64,000 nucleotides of DNA from Chryseobacterium aquaeductus (GCF_905175375.1 NZ_CAJIMS010000001.1:2914001-2978000); one strand, 5' to 3'; shown: positions 1 to 10,129, counted from the first letter of the stretch. Notes: a model not told the origin generated them from the letters alone. Made by a program: numbers and translations.

Positions 1-939
1 GGTGATAATGTAAATCTCGAAGCTAAGGCTTTTCTGCAGGAATTTAATACAGCAGTTTATAAAGAATTTGGAGACAGTATTATTACCATTGCAGAAGAAA
101 GTTCAGATTTTCCTTTGCTTACAAAACCCGTACATGACGGCGGTGTAGGCTTCGGAATGAAATGGATGATGGGATGGATGCATGACACCTTAGATTATTT
201 TAAACTTGAACCGGAAAACCGCAGGCATCATCATCATAAAATTACGTTTGCATCGATGTACATGTATAATGAAAATTATATGATGCCTTTGTCTCATGAC
301 GAAGTAGTACACGGAAAGGCAAGCTTGATTTATAAAATGACTGGTGATGAGTGGCAGAAATTTGCTAATCTGAGAGCGCTCTATGTTTATATGTTTACCA
401 ATCCTGGAGCCAAACTACTTTTTATGGGTGATGAATTCGGGCAAACTGGCGAGTGGAATTTCAGAAAAAGTTTAGATTGGCAACTTCTCGATTTCCCTGT
501 TCATAAAGGTTTACAGAATTTAGTAAAAGATCTTAATCATTTATATAAAAACGAATCTGCTTTTTACGAAAACCAGTTCACTCAAAATGGGTTTGAATGG
601 GTAGAAGCCAATGACGAAGAAAATTCAGTTTTTATTTATTTAAGGAAAGGGAAGAGGAGAGATGATATTTCGATGATTATTTTAAACCTTACTCCAAATA
701 CTTTCGATTATAAAGTCGGGGTGAATGCAGGAACACATTGGGACGTTGTTTTCAATTCGGATGATAAACAATATGGCGGAAGCGGAGTAGAAACCACAAT
801 TTTCAAAGAAGAAAATGAAGAATGGATGAACCGGCCGAAATCAATTTTTCTAAAACTTCCACCACTTGCGGGAATTGTTCTGAAAATGAAAAAAGATAAA
901 AAGTATAAACTCAGTAGAATAAAACAACACAAAAAATAA
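1..939 (+). CDS. glgB: 1,4-alpha-glucan branching enzyme, C-terminal part (5' end outside window)
   Basis: This enzyme makes the alpha-1,6 branches of glycogen. The frame is open from base 1 with no start codon, so only the C-terminal ~312 residues are present. Visible GH13 features are the TIAEES segment with the acid/base Glu (residues 29-34 of the fragment), the GGVGFGMKW and GWMHDTL segments, and PLSHDEVVHGK, which carries the third catalytic Asp. A C-terminal all-beta domain follows. The GH13 nucleophile Asp and the N-terminal CBM48 domain must lie upstream. The stop is 2 bases before glgA, so the two genes are almost certainly cotranscribed in a glycogen operon. The family assignment is firm. 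Confidence 0.95.
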   Translation, partial: GDNVNLEAKAFLQEFNTAVYKEFGDSIITIAEESSDFPLLTKPVHDGGVGFGMKWMMGWMHDTLDYFKLEPENRRHHHHKITFASMYMYNENYMMPLSHDEVVHGKASLIYKMTGDEWQKFANLRALYVYMFTNPGAKLLFMGDEFGQTGEWNFRKSLDWQLLDFPVHKGLQNLVKDLNHLYKNESAFYENQFTQNGFEWVEANDEENSVFIYLRKGKRRDDISMIILNLTPNTFDYKVGVNAGTHWDVVFNSDDKQYGGSGVETTIFKEENEEWMNRPKSIFLKLPPLAGIVLKMKKDKKYKLSRIKQHKK

Positions 940-941
940 AA

Positions 942-2348
942 ATGACAATTTATCACCTTAGTACAGAATGTTATCCCGTTGCCAAAGTTGGAGGTTTAGC
1001 CGATGTTGTGGGAGCTTTGCCCAAATATCAGAACAAAATGAAAGATGTTGATGCCAAAGTGGTAATGCCTTGGTACAACAAAGCTTTTGTGTATGATCAT
1101 GAGTTTGAAGTTGTTTTTGATGGTTTCATTCATCAAGGGCAAAATATGCTTCAGGTTCAGGTAATGAAAGAGAAAACGAATACTTTGGGATTTGAGCTTT
1201 TTATGGTGAAAATTCCCGGACTTCTCGATCGAGAAAATCCTTACGGATATCAGGACGAAAGTTTTCAGTTCTTGGCATTTCAGCAAGGTGTTTTGCATTG
1301 GCTAACGGCGATGAAGATTCGTCCTGATGTTTTGCATTGTCACGACTATCATACAGGTTTGGTGCCTTTCATGGTAGAGCATTGTCCGGAATTTGCTTTT
1401 CTAAGGGGAACAAAAACAATCGGAACCATACATAATGGTGAATATCAGGGAATGATGCATTGGGATATGATTCATTTTATGCCTGCCTTCGATCACTACA
1501 AATGGGGACTTCTTGATTGGAACGGATTCATAAATCCTTTAGCAAGCATGATTAAATGTTGCAGTGCTTTTACCACAGTTTCAGAAGGGTATCTGGAAGA
1601 ACTTTTTGTAAGTTTTAAAGGTCTGGAAAGCCTTGTAAGAGACGAGTTCGGAAAAGCCTACGGAATTATCAACGGAATTGATACCGATGTCTGGAATCCG
1701 CAAACCGATCCTATGCTTGATTTTAATTATACATCAAAAAATGTTCTTAAAATTAAAAAGAAAAATAAGCACAAACTCTGCAAAGAATATGGTTTGAATC
1801 CTGATTTGCCACTTTTTGCATTCATCGGAAGATTTGCTACTGAAAAAGGAGCAGATTTACTTCCTGAAGTTATTTGGAGAAGCATCAAGCAAACTTATGG
1901 AGCTTTAAACATCATTGTTTTGGGTTCCGGAAATTCTTACATCGAAGATAAATTAAAAGAATTAAATTACGTTTACGCCAATTTTGCAACAGATATCGGA
2001 TATAAAGAACATTTATCTCACAAAATATACGCTTCGGCAGATTTTTTGTTGATGCCTTCCAGAGTAGAGCCTTGTGGTCTCAATCAAATGTACGCGATGA
2101 GGTACGGAACGGTTCCTGTTGTTAGCTATACGGGAGGTTTGCGAGATACCGTAAAAGATATTTCTACAGGAGGTTCTGGTTTGAATTTTACTTATCCGGG
2201 AGTTGATGATATTATTCATGCAATGATTCGTGGGTTAGCAATTTTCAATCAAAAACAAGCAATGGATGATTTGGTGCTTTCTAATATGAAATTTGATTTT
2301 GCATGGGAAAAATCTGCGGAAAAATACTTAGCTTTATATAAAAACTAA
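942..2348 (+). CDS. glgA: Glycogen synthase (ADP-glucose type, GT5)
   Basis: Transfers glucose from ADP-glucose to the growing alpha-1,4-glucan chain. The 468-residue length is typical for GT5. The N-terminus has the ADP-glucose-binding KVGGL motif (residues 15-19) inside a starch-synthase catalytic domain. The second GT-B lobe has IGRFATEKGADLL and, near residue 375, the PSRVEPCGLNQMYAMRYG segment with the conserved Glu of GT-B retaining enzymes, followed by GGLRDTV. It starts 2 bases after glgB and is followed within about 500 bases by glgC, the enzyme that supplies its substrate. Confidence 0.96.
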   Translation: MTIYHLSTECYPVAKVGGLADVVGALPKYQNKMKDVDAKVVMPWYNKAFVYDHEFEVVFDGFIHQGQNMLQVQVMKEKTNTLGFELFMVKIPGLLDRENPYGYQDESFQFLAFQQGVLHWLTAMKIRPDVLHCHDYHTGLVPFMVEHCPEFAFLRGTKTIGTIHNGEYQGMMHWDMIHFMPAFDHYKWGLLDWNGFINPLASMIKCCSAFTTVSEGYLEELFVSFKGLESLVRDEFGKAYGIINGIDTDVWNPQTDPMLDFNYTSKNVLKIKKKNKHKLCKEYGLNPDLPLFAFIGRFATEKGADLLPEVIWRSIKQTYGALNIIVLGSGNSYIEDKLKELNYVYANFATDIGYKEHLSHKIYASADFLLMPSRVEPCGLNQMYAMRYGTVPVVSYTGGLRDTVKDISTGGSGLNFTYPGVDDIIHAMIRGLAIFNQKQAMDDLVLSNMKFDFAWEKSAEKYLALYKN

Positions 2349-2359
2349 AACTTTAGAGA

Positions 2360-2794
2360 TTGAAAAATAATACCTCTCTTTTATCCGCTGTAATAATGAT
2401 GGTATCTGTGCCTTTTTTTGCTCAGAATAGTTTTCAGTCTATGAACAACACGATGACAATGCAACGTCAGCAGATGTCTGTAGCTAGAGAATCTCAAAGA
2501 TTGGGACAGTCTATGACCTCAAATCACAGCAAGTTTATTATTCCAAGACAAAAGGAAATTGATCTTTTCAATAGACTTTTAGTTAAAAACCAACAAAGAA
2601 CTATTGAACTTGAAGCTGAACTTGAGGAGAAAAAGATAGAGCTCGAAACCAGTGATAATAAAGAAAAAATTCAGAAACAAATCCAGAGAAAAGAAAACTG
2701 GCTGAATGTATTACGAAACGAAAAGAAAAAATTTGAGAGGGCAATAAGCAAACTTGAAGGTGAAATTGCTGCTTCAGAAAAGAATACAAAATAA
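2360..2794 (+). CDS. Small secreted coiled-coil protein of unknown function
   Basis: The product is not a family I recognise. It has an N-terminal hydrophobic signal peptide ending near FFAQN (about residue 22) and then a largely charged helical region. Residues ~60-140 are rich in Glu, Lys, Gln and Arg with heptad-like spacing, suggesting a coiled coil. The start is a TTG at 2360; the next Met pair is at residues 13-14, inside the signal peptide, so TTG fits better. It lies 11 bases after glgA and 53 before glgC, so it probably belongs to the glycogen operon although an exported protein has no obvious role there. Coding status is fairly secure; function is unknown. Confidence 0.75.
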   Translation: MKNNTSLLSAVIMMVSVPFFAQNSFQSMNNTMTMQRQQMSVARESQRLGQSMTSNHSKFIIPRQKEIDLFNRLLVKNQQRTIELEAELEEKKIELETSDNKEKIQKQIQRKENWLNVLRNEKKKFERAISKLEGEIAASEKNTK

Positions 2795-2847
2795 AATAAA
2801 TCATTCAAAAAAGTATACTAATAATAAGATAAACCACAAATAAATTT

Positions 2848-4116
2848 ATGAATCCAAATGTTATTTCAATCGTTTTGGGAGGAGGAAGAGGTACAAGGCT
2901 TTTCCCGTTAACTTATTCAAGATCAAAACCTGCTGTACCCATTGCCGGAAAATACAGATTGGTAGATATTCCTATTTCAAATTGTTTAAATTCAGGTTTA
3001 AATAAAATCCTGGTTCTTACACAATTCAATTCGGCATCTTTAAATTCACATATAAAAAATTCATATCACTTTGATATTTTCAGCAAAGGTTTCGTAGATA
3101 TTTTGGCTGCAGAACAAAATGTGGAAAATGAAAGCTGGTTTCAGGGAACTGCTGATGCAGTGCGTCAATCAATGAAACATTTAGAAAAATATGATTATGA
3201 ATATATCTTAATTCTTTCAGGAGATCAATTGTATCAGATGGATTTTAATGCTATGTTAGATTTCCATATTGAGAACGGAGGTGATGTAACGATTGCAACA
3301 ATTCCGGTAAATGCAAAAGATGCTACAGGTTTTGGAATTTTAAAATCTGATGAAGAAGGAAATATTACTTCGTTTATTGAGAAACCTAACTACGAAATGT
3401 TAAATGGTTTGGAGTCTGAGGTTTCAGATAAAAATAAGGCTGCTGGAAAAGAATATCTTGCCTCAATGGGAATTTATATTTTCACTAAAACTATCTTGAA
3501 AAAAATGTTTGAGGATGGTGCAGGTGACGATTTCGGAAAAGACATTATCCCAAGTTCTATTGGGAAATACAGCACATTAAGTTATCAGTACGAAGGATAT
3601 TGGACGGATATCGGAACTATTGAATCATTTTACGAAGCCAATTTAGATCTTTGTCAGGATTTTCCTCAGTTTAATTTGTTTTCATCTTCTCCTATTTATA
3701 CGAGAGCAAGAATGCTACCTCCTTCGAAGATCAACGGTTCTTATGTGAGTAAAGCTGTTTTTGGGGATGGGTGCATTATTTTGGCAGATAAAATTGAAAA
3801 CTCTGTGATCGGGAACAGAACAAGAATCGACAAGGGTAGTACCATTGTAAATTCTTATGTGATGGGAGCTGATTTTTACCAAAAAACAACAGACATTGTG
3901 CACAATGACAGCAAAGGACTTCCAAACATGGGAATCGGCAAATATTGTTACATTGAGAAAGCAATTTTAGATAAAAACTGCTACATCGGAGATAACGTAA
4001 GAATTATAGGTGGAAGACATCTGAAAGATGGAGATTACGGTACTTATTCTGTACAGGACGGAATTGTCTGCATCAAAAAAGGTGCAGTTCTACAGCCGGG
4101 AACTCACATCGGATAA
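2848..4116 (+). CDS. glgC: Glucose-1-phosphate adenylyltransferase (ADP-glucose pyrophosphorylase)
   Basis: Forms ADP-glucose from ATP and glucose 1-phosphate, the committed step of bacterial glycogen synthesis. The 422-residue length is usual. The nucleotidyltransferase signature GGGRGTRL is at residues 11-18, followed by SKPAVPIAGKYRLVDI, which carries substrate-contacting residues, and SGDQLYQMDF, the metal-binding Asp region. The C-terminal third has the hexapeptide-repeat character of a left-handed beta helix. It closes the glg cluster and is followed by a terminator at 4141. Confidence 0.96.
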   Translation: MNPNVISIVLGGGRGTRLFPLTYSRSKPAVPIAGKYRLVDIPISNCLNSGLNKILVLTQFNSASLNSHIKNSYHFDIFSKGFVDILAAEQNVENESWFQGTADAVRQSMKHLEKYDYEYILILSGDQLYQMDFNAMLDFHIENGGDVTIATIPVNAKDATGFGILKSDEEGNITSFIEKPNYEMLNGLESEVSDKNKAAGKEYLASMGIYIFTKTILKKMFEDGAGDDFGKDIIPSSIGKYSTLSYQYEGYWTDIGTIESFYEANLDLCQDFPQFNLFSSSPIYTRARMLPPSKINGSYVSKAVFGDGCIILADKIENSVIGNRTRIDKGSTIVNSYVMGADFYQKTTDIVHNDSKGLPNMGIGKYCYIEKAILDKNCYIGDNVRIIGGRHLKDGDYGTYSVQDGIVCIKKGAVLQPGTHIG

Positions 4117-4140
4117 TAAATTGAATAATACACAAACTAG

Positions 4141-4168
4141 AGTGATCAGGATATTGGTCACTTTTTTT
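4141..4168 (+). terminator. Rho-independent terminator after glgC
   Basis: A 7-bp stem (4141-4147 with 4156-4162, one T-G pair) and an 8-base loop are followed by seven T residues. The -33 TTG of the next gene's promoter overlaps this hairpin. Confidence 0.75.
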
Positions 4169-4184
4169 ATTTGTCTTACTTTTG
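4154..4184 (+). promoter_or_regulatory. Bacteroidota-type promoter for the SRPBCC/GyrI-like gene
   Basis: TTG at 4154-4156 and TACTTTTG at 4177-4184 are separated by 20 bases, matching the TTG-N17-23-TAnnTTTG consensus. The -7 box ends only 4 bases before the ATG at 4189, so the transcript is probably leaderless. The -33 element lies inside the glgC terminator. Confidence 0.65.
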
Positions 4185-4188
4185 TGCG

Positions 4189-5229
4189 ATGCGTTTTTTC
4201 AAAATCATAACCGTAATTATTGTTTTGCTGGTAGGAGCTTATGCAGCTTCTATGTATTTTTTTGTGGATGAAAGTAAAAGTTTCAAAGTAGAAAAAGAGG
4301 TAGAATATCCTTTAGATAAAGTATTTAATCAGTTTAATAATTTACAGAATTTCACAAGGTGGAATAATTTTTTCACAAAGTCAAAATCGATTACGATTGA
4401 TTATTACACGCCTTACGAAGGGCAGGGAAGTGCCATCAGCTACAATGATCCAAAAAGTGAGGATGGCGGCGAAATGTTTATTCGTTACGAAAATCCAAAC
4501 AAAACCTTGAGATATCAGCTTTTTGAAGATGAAGATGAAAACCCGACTTTGATTGATGTTAAGTTTACTCCTGTTTCTGCAGAAAAAACAAAGATCACTT
4601 GGTTTGTACATACTCCGAAATTATCTGTTTTAACAAGAGCTCAGAATTTCTGGACAGAAGATAAATTCACCGATAATATTGAAAAAAGCATGGTGAACCT
4701 CAAAAATGTTCTTGGCAATAAAGTTTCAAAAGATAATCAGATGGCGTCAATAAAATACGATACAATCCTGATTGAGAAAGAAGAGGCGAGAATGCTTTTG
4801 GGGATTAACGTTAGTACATCAAACAAAAAAGATGCATTATACAGAAATATTGTGATGAATTACAATAAGGTGTACAATTTTGTAACGATGGATCTTGGCA
4901 AAAAAGATGACGAATTTGGTTACCCGGTTTTGATCACCGATGCTGATAATTTTAAAGATAACGAAGTCTCCTATTATTTTGGAATTCCTTTGTCTAAAAA
5001 ATCAGGGGTAAATGATAATAATTTCAGCTTCAGGTCGGTGAGTCCTACTCAAAATTATGTGATATATTATAAAGGAACTTATGCCGGAAGAGTGAAAGCA
5101 ATTCAGCAGCTTATGCAAAAGGCAAAGGCAGACGAAATGAGGTATGGCGACATTTATCAGACATTTATAGAACAGCCTCTGGAAGCTCAAGACGTCAATA
5201 TAAAGCTTTCTCTATCTGTTTATAAATAA
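4189..5229 (+). CDS. Membrane-anchored SRPBCC (START-like) protein with C-terminal GyrI-like domain
   Basis: The protein has one N-terminal membrane helix (residues ~4-25), then an SRPBCC/polyketide-cyclase-like ligand-binding domain (about 30-170, including FNNLQNFTRWNNFF), and a C-terminal part (about 185-345) that resembles GyrI-like small-molecule-binding domains. Its ligand is not known. I chose ATG 4189 (346 residues) over the upstream TTG at 4171 because the promoter -7 box occupies 4177-4184. It is transcribed separately from glgC, and the next gene, odhA, is 123 bases away. The domain assignment is moderately sure; function is open. Confidence 0.78.
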   Translation: MRFFKIITVIIVLLVGAYAASMYFFVDESKSFKVEKEVEYPLDKVFNQFNNLQNFTRWNNFFTKSKSITIDYYTPYEGQGSAISYNDPKSEDGGEMFIRYENPNKTLRYQLFEDEDENPTLIDVKFTPVSAEKTKITWFVHTPKLSVLTRAQNFWTEDKFTDNIEKSMVNLKNVLGNKVSKDNQMASIKYDTILIEKEEARMLLGINVSTSNKKDALYRNIVMNYNKVYNFVTMDLGKKDDEFGYPVLITDADNFKDNEVSYYFGIPLSKKSGVNDNNFSFRSVSPTQNYVIYYKGTYAGRVKAIQQLMQKAKADEMRYGDIYQTFIEQPLEAQDVNIKLSLSVYK

Positions 5230-5352
5230 ATATGATACAAATCACTTCTTTATGTTTTTTTTAATAGTTTGAGGTTCTCCCAAGTCGGTTTTTTTTATTA
5301 AATTTGAAGATTAATACGTTTAACAAAATTTAATAATAGATCAACTGTAATA

Positions 5353-8169
5353 ATGGACAGATTTTCATTCCTAAACGCAGCTCATTCTCAGTTAATTGAG
5401 GATTTATACCAACAATACTTAAAATTCCCGGATTCTTTGGAACCATCATGGAAGGCCTTTTTTCAAGGCTTTGATTTTGCATTGGAGAATTACAGTGATG
5501 AAGAAGATATTCAGATTGTAAAAAATTCTGCAAATTCTGCTCCTGCAGTGCAACAGATTTCTCAGGCAGCAGCAAATGGTGAGGTTCCGGAGCATATCAA
5601 AAAAGAATTTAAGGTGGTAAACCTTATTGAAGCTTATAGAACGAGAGGCCACTTGTTTACAAAAACCAATCCTGTCCGCGAGAGAAGACACTATACGCCA
5701 ACTCTAGATCTTGAAAACTTTGGTCTTGACAAATCAGATTTAAACACCAAATTCAATTGTGCGGTTGAAACCGGAATGAAAGGTCCTGCGACTTTACAGG
5801 AACTCATCACACACCTTGAAAATATTTATTGTGATTCTATTGGTGTAGAATATACTTACATCAACAATGTACAGGAAAAAGATTTTATCAAGCAATGGCT
5901 TCAGGTAAATGAAAATCATCCGAGTCTTTCTGCAAACGAAAAAACTGAGATTTTACTTAAATTAAATCAGGCGGTTGCGTTTGAAAATTATCTGCATACA
6001 AAATTTGTAGGTCAAAAAAGATTCTCATTGGAAGGAGGTGAATCTCTGATTCCTGCTTTAGATCAATTGATCTCAAGATCTTCTCAGCTGGGAGTTGATG
6101 AGGTTGTTTTGGGTATGGCTCACAGAGGAAGATTAAATGTTTTAACTAATATTTTCGGGAAATCTTATAAGCAGATTTTCTCAGAATTTGAAGGAAAAGA
6201 ATTTGAAGAAGATGTATTTTCTGGTGACGTAAAATATCACTTGGGTTCATCAAAAAAAATAAAAACAGCGTCTGGAGAAGAAGTTTCAATTAACTTAACT
6301 CCAAACCCTTCACACCTGGAAACTGTTGCTGCTTTGGTAGAAGGTATTTGCCGTGCAAAAGTAGATGACAGATACAATGGTGATTATTCCAAGATTTTAC
6401 CGATCGTGATTCACGGTGATGGTGCATTGGCAGGTCAGGGTATCGCTTACGAAGTTGCTCAGATGATGACTTTGGAAGGTTATAAAACTGGTGGTACAGT
6501 ACATATTGTTGTCAATAACCAGGTTTCATTTACAACCAATTATGCTGATGCTAGATCTTCTACCTATTGTACAGATATTGCAAAAGTAACAGAATCTCCC
6601 GTAATGCACGTAAATGCTGATGATGCAGAAGCTGTAGTACATGCGATTCATTTTGCTGCTGATTTCAGAGCAAAATTTGGTAAAGATGTGTATATCGATT
6701 TATTGGGATACAGAAAATATGGTCACAACGAAGGTGATGAGCCAAGATTTACACAGCCTAATTTGTATAAATTAATCTCAAAACATCAAAATCCGAGAGA
6801 AATTTATAAAGAGAAATTGATTCAGGAAAATGTAGTTTCTGATGATGTTCTTAAAAAAATGGAAACGGAATTCAAAGCACTTTTAGATAAAGATTTTGAC
6901 GCTTCTAAGGAAATCGAGAAAAATGTGATGGATATTTTCATGGCAGATGACTGGACGAATTTTCCGATTGCAAAAAGAGGAGCAGTACAAAATGCCGTGG
7001 ATACAGGATATGATTTAGGTAAGTTGAAAGAACTGGCAATAAAAATGTCAACACTTCCGGCAGATAAAAAATTCATCAATAAAATAACAAGACTTTTTGA
7101 TAATCGTGTAAAAGCGATTGAAGCAAACTCATTAGATTGGGCACTAGGAGAATGGTTAGCTTATGCTACGCTTTTGGTGGAAGGTCACAACATCAGAATT
7201 TCCGGTGAAGATGTGGAAAGAGGAACTTTCTCTCACAGACACGCCGTTGTGAAAACTGAAGATACTGAAGAAGAATATGTGCCTTTAAAAGAAGTTTCAG
7301 AAAGCAGATTTGATATTTACAACTCTCACCTTTCAGAATACGGAGTTTTAGGTTTCGATTATGGGTATGCAATGGCATCTCCAAATACATTGACAATTTG
7401 GGAAGCTCAGTTCGGAGATTTTGTGAATGGAGCTCAAATTATTGTAGACCAATATTTGGCTGCAGCTGAGGAAAAATGGAAAATTCAGGACGGTTTGGTC
7501 ATGTTATTGCCTCACGGATCTGAAGGTCAGGGTGCAGAACATTCTTCGGCAAGATTAGAAAGATTCCTTACGCTTTGTGCCAATGAAAATATGGTAGTGG
7601 CAAATATCACTTCTCCTGCAAACTATTTCCATTTGTTGAGAAGACAACTAAAATGGTCTTTCAGAAAACCATTAATCGTGATGAGTCCAAAATCATTGCT
7701 GAGACACCCGAAAGTAGTTTCTCCATTGGAAGATTTCGCAAACAAAGGATTCCAGCCAATTTTAGACGATCCAACTGCAGATCCTGCGAAAGTTGAGAAA
7801 TTAGTACTATGTTCAGGTAAATTATACTTCGAATTATTAGCTAAAAAAGAAGAATTAAATTGTGAAAATGTTGCTTTGGTAAGATTTGAACAGTTATATC
7901 CGCTTCAAACAGACGCTATCGAAGCTGTTTTTGCTAAATATGAAAACAAAAAATCAATCATCTGGGCTCAGGAAGAACCTGAAAACATGGGAGCTTGGTC
8001 TTATATCTTGAGGAATTTCAGAGATACAGGTATTCAGGTGATTTCTCCTGTTCAGAGTGGCGCTCCGGCTCCTGGAAGTCACAAAATGTTTGAGAAAAAC
8101 CAAAGCTTGGTCATCAACAGAGTTTTCGACAGAGATGATGCTCCGGCAAAAAGACCTGTTACCGCTTAA
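5353..8169 (+). CDS. sucA: 2-oxoglutarate dehydrogenase E1 component
   Basis: Thiamine-diphosphate-dependent decarboxylase of the 2-oxoglutarate dehydrogenase complex of the TCA cycle. The 938-residue size matches SucA/OdhA. The N-terminal [17 protein letters not shown] resembles the E1 subunit segment that docks the complex. [13 protein letters not shown] lies near residue 252. The ThDP-binding stretch GDGALAGQG...NNQVSFTT is at ~355-395. The pyrimidine-binding domain has [17 protein letters not shown] near 720. It is followed 38 bases later by the E2 gene, so the two form an operon. The E3 subunit (lpd) is not in the window. Confidence 0.96.
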   Translation: MDRFSFLNAAHSQLIEDLYQQYLKFPDSLEPSWKAFFQGFDFALENYSDEEDIQIVKNSANSAPAVQQISQAAANGEVPEHIKKEFKVVNLIEAYRTRGHLFTKTNPVRERRHYTPTLDLENFGLDKSDLNTKFNCAVETGMKGPATLQELITHLENIYCDSIGVEYTYINNVQEKDFIKQWLQVNENHPSLSANEKTEILLKLNQAVAFENYLHTKFVGQKRFSLEGGESLIPALDQLISRSSQLGVDEVVLGMAHRGRLNVLTNIFGKSYKQIFSEFEGKEFEEDVFSGDVKYHLGSSKKIKTASGEEVSINLTPNPSHLETVAALVEGICRAKVDDRYNGDYSKILPIVIHGDGALAGQGIAYEVAQMMTLEGYKTGGTVHIVVNNQVSFTTNYADARSSTYCTDIAKVTESPVMHVNADDAEAVVHAIHFAADFRAKFGKDVYIDLLGYRKYGHNEGDEPRFTQPNLYKLISKHQNPREIYKEKLIQENVVSDDVLKKMETEFKALLDKDFDASKEIEKNVMDIFMADDWTNFPIAKRGAVQNAVDTGYDLGKLKELAIKMSTLPADKKFINKITRLFDNRVKAIEANSLDWALGEWLAYATLLVEGHNIRISGEDVERGTFSHRHAVVKTEDTEEEYVPLKEVSESRFDIYNSHLSEYGVLGFDYGYAMASPNTLTIWEAQFGDFVNGAQIIVDQYLAAAEEKWKIQDGLVMLLPHGSEGQGAEHSSARLERFLTLCANENMVVANITSPANYFHLLRRQLKWSFRKPLIVMSPKSLLRHPKVVSPLEDFANKGFQPILDDPTADPAKVEKLVLCSGKLYFELLAKKEELNCENVALVRFEQLYPLQTDAIEAVFAKYENKKSIIWAQEEPENMGAWSYILRNFRDTGIQVISPVQSGAPAPGSHKMFEKNQSLVINRVFDRDDAPAKRPVTA

Positions 8170-8207
8170 TTCAAAATAATATTCAATTAAAAATAAAAAA
8201 TACTCAT

Positions 8208-9467
8208 ATGTCAATTTTAGAAATGAAAGTTCCTTCACCGGGCGAATCAATTACAGAAGTTGAAATTGCAACTTGGCTTGTAAAAGATGGTGATTATGTA
8301 GAAAAAGATCAACCTATCGCTGAAGTAGACTCAGACAAAGCAACTCTTGAATTACCTGCTGAAGAAAGTGGTATTATCACTTTAAAAGCTGAAGAAGGTG
8401 ATGTGGTACAGGTAGGCCAAGTAGTTTGTTTAATTGATGTGGATGCTGCTAAACCAGAAGGTTCTGCTGCTCCTGCTCCGGCGGCCGCTGAAGCTCCAAA
8501 ACAAGAGGAAGCTCCTAAAGCTGCTGAACCAGCAAAACAAGAAGCTCCTAAACCAGCTCCTGCTGCTCAGCAATCTTATGCTACAGGTTCTCCATCTCCG
8601 GCTGCTAAGAAAATTCTTGACGAAAAAGGAGTTGATGCTTCTCAGGTTTCAGGATCAGGAAGAGACGGAAGAATTTCTAAATCTGATGCTGAATTAGCTG
8701 CTGTTCCGGCAATGGGCGGAAGCTCGTTAACGGCTACTGGTGCAAGATCTACGACTACAACAAAACTTTCAGTTCTAAGAAGAAAGATTGCTCAACGATT
8801 GGTCTCTGTAAAGAACGAAACTGCAATGTTGACGACTTTCAACGAAGTTGATATGTCTGAGATTTTCAGATTAAGAAAACAATACAAAGAAGAATTTGCA
8901 CAGAAGCATGGAGTAGGACTTGGTTTCATGTCTTTCTTTACAAAAGCGGTTACAAGAGCTTTAAAAATGTATCCGGATGTAAATGCATCTATTGATGGAG
9001 ATTTCAAAATTAACTATGATTTCTGCGATATTTCAATTGCGGTTTCTGGTCCTAAAGGATTGATGGTTCCTGTATTGAGAAATGCTGAAAATATGTCTTT
9101 CAAAGGTGTTGAAGCAAATATCAAAGATCTTGCAGTAAAAGTGAGAGACGGAAAAATTACGGTTGACGAAATGACTGGTGGTACTTTCACTATTACAAAC
9201 GGTGGTACTTTCGGATCTATGTTGTCTACGCCGATTATTAATCCGCCACAATCTGCAATTTTAGGAATGCACAATATTATCCAGAGACCGGTAGCGGTAG
9301 ATGGGCAGGTGGTTATTCGTCCTATGATGTATGTTGCAATGTCTTACGATCACAGAATTATTGACGGAAAAGAGTCTGTAGGATTCTTGGTTGCTGTAAA
9401 AGAAGGAATCGACAATCCTGTTGAGTTTCTACTGGGAGGAGATGAGAAAAAAGGATTAGAACTTTAA
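8208..9467 (+). CDS. sucB: 2-oxoglutarate dehydrogenase E2 (dihydrolipoyllysine succinyltransferase)
   Basis: Transfers the succinyl group from E1 to CoA through a lipoyl arm. Domains in order are: a lipoyl domain (residues 1-77) with the lipoylated Lys44 in DSDKATLE; an Ala/Pro/Glu-rich flexible linker (~80-125); a peripheral subunit-binding domain (~127-163, [13 protein letters not shown]...GRDGRI); and a catalytic acyltransferase core ending with [10 protein letters not shown], whose His (~382) and Asp are catalytic. Pairing with the E1 gene distinguishes it from the second E2 at 17920-19239. A strong terminator follows. Confidence 0.95.
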   Translation: MSILEMKVPSPGESITEVEIATWLVKDGDYVEKDQPIAEVDSDKATLELPAEESGIITLKAEEGDVVQVGQVVCLIDVDAAKPEGSAAPAPAAAEAPKQEEAPKAAEPAKQEAPKPAPAAQQSYATGSPSPAAKKILDEKGVDASQVSGSGRDGRISKSDAELAAVPAMGGSSLTATGARSTTTTKLSVLRRKIAQRLVSVKNETAMLTTFNEVDMSEIFRLRKQYKEEFAQKHGVGLGFMSFFTKAVTRALKMYPDVNASIDGDFKINYDFCDISIAVSGPKGLMVPVLRNAENMSFKGVEANIKDLAVKVRDGKITVDEMTGGTFTITNGGTFGSMLSTPIINPPQSAILGMHNIIQRPVAVDGQVVIRPMMYVAMSYDHRIIDGKESVGFLVAVKEGIDNPVEFLLGGDEKKGLEL

Positions 9468-9491
9468 TCAATATCTCCGATATATAATTAC

Positions 9492-9525
9492 AATCTCGCC
9501 TTCCGAAAAAAGGCGAGATTTTTGT
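9492..9525 (+). terminator. Strong Rho-independent terminator after sucB
   Basis: A perfect 11-bp stem (9492-9502 with 9510-9520) with a 7-base loop ends in a short T tract. It separates the sucAB operon from apaG. Confidence 0.9.
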
Positions 9526-9548
9526 ATAGTAAAGTAAAAACAAACAAA

Positions 9549-9935
9549 ATGTTCTCAAAAATTACTTCGAATATTAAGGTGTCGGTTACTCCGGAATACG
9601 ATAGCAAAAACTCTTTTCCTTCTGAAAACAGATTTGTTTTTAAGTATAACATCGTCATCGAAAATCTGGGAGAATTTCCCATCAAAATTCTAAAAAGGAA
9701 GTGGCTTATTTTTGATGTTGGATTCGGCTTTACAGAAGTCGTAGGTGATGGCGTTATAGGTCTCACGCCGGATGTTCAGCCCCACGACGAGTTCGCCTAT
9801 TTCTCAAACGTAATGCTTCGCTCCGGAGTTGGAAACATGAGTGGCATGTATCTGGTGAGAAACGAGGAAACGAAAGAGAATTTTGAGATAGACATTCCGA
9901 AATTCAATTTGCTCTCTGCAGTCTTGGTGAATTAA
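9549..9935 (+). CDS. apaG: ApaG-family protein (DUF525)
   Basis: ApaG proteins are small fibronectin-III-like beta-sandwich proteins. The E. coli member has been linked to Co/Mg tolerance and diadenosine tetraphosphate levels, but the biochemical role is unclear. The sequence shows the family pattern: V-x-P-x-Y near the N-terminus, NLGEFPIKILKRKWLIFD, VVGDGVIGLTPDVQP, FAYFSN, GNMSGMYLV and a C-terminal DIPKFNL. I take ATG 9549 (128 residues) as start; the TTG at 9522 lies in the T tract of the preceding terminator. It stands alone and has no partner gene beside it. Confidence 0.9.
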   Translation: MFSKITSNIKVSVTPEYDSKNSFPSENRFVFKYNIVIENLGEFPIKILKRKWLIFDVGFGFTEVVGDGVIGLTPDVQPHDEFAYFSNVMLRSGVGNMSGMYLVRNEETKENFEIDIPKFNLLSAVLVN

Positions 9936-9962
9936 TAAACACATAAATCCAACTTTATATTT

Positions 9963-10086
9963 TGGGCAGCTTTTTCCGCCCTCCGTTCCCGCTTTTTTCT
10001 GTCATTGCGATCGAACTTTAGGGAATCAACAGAATATTCACACTATCGCAATAACATAAAAAGAGCTCCACTCAGGTCGGGCTGCG
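9963..10086. repeat. Nested palindromic intergenic element
   Basis: The outer arms are GC-rich segments at about 9963-9998 and 10058-10086, standing out in an AT-rich genome, and their ends are partly complementary (GCAGC with GCTGC). Inside is a second inverted repeat: 10000-10011 and 10045-10056 are 12-base arms with one mismatch. The arrangement looks like one interspersed repeat inserted into another. I cannot confirm copy number from this window. Confidence 0.55.
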
Positions 10087-10129
10087 AGATTTGTCTGATG
10101 ATCAAAAGGCAGTCAAAGTTTTTTGTGAA

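Noticed and set aside
8434..8697. Plus-strand ORF (Leu/Lys-rich) inside sucB
   Set aside because: It is the +1 frame of the Ala/Pro-rich linker codons of the E2 gene; the real frame is well supported.
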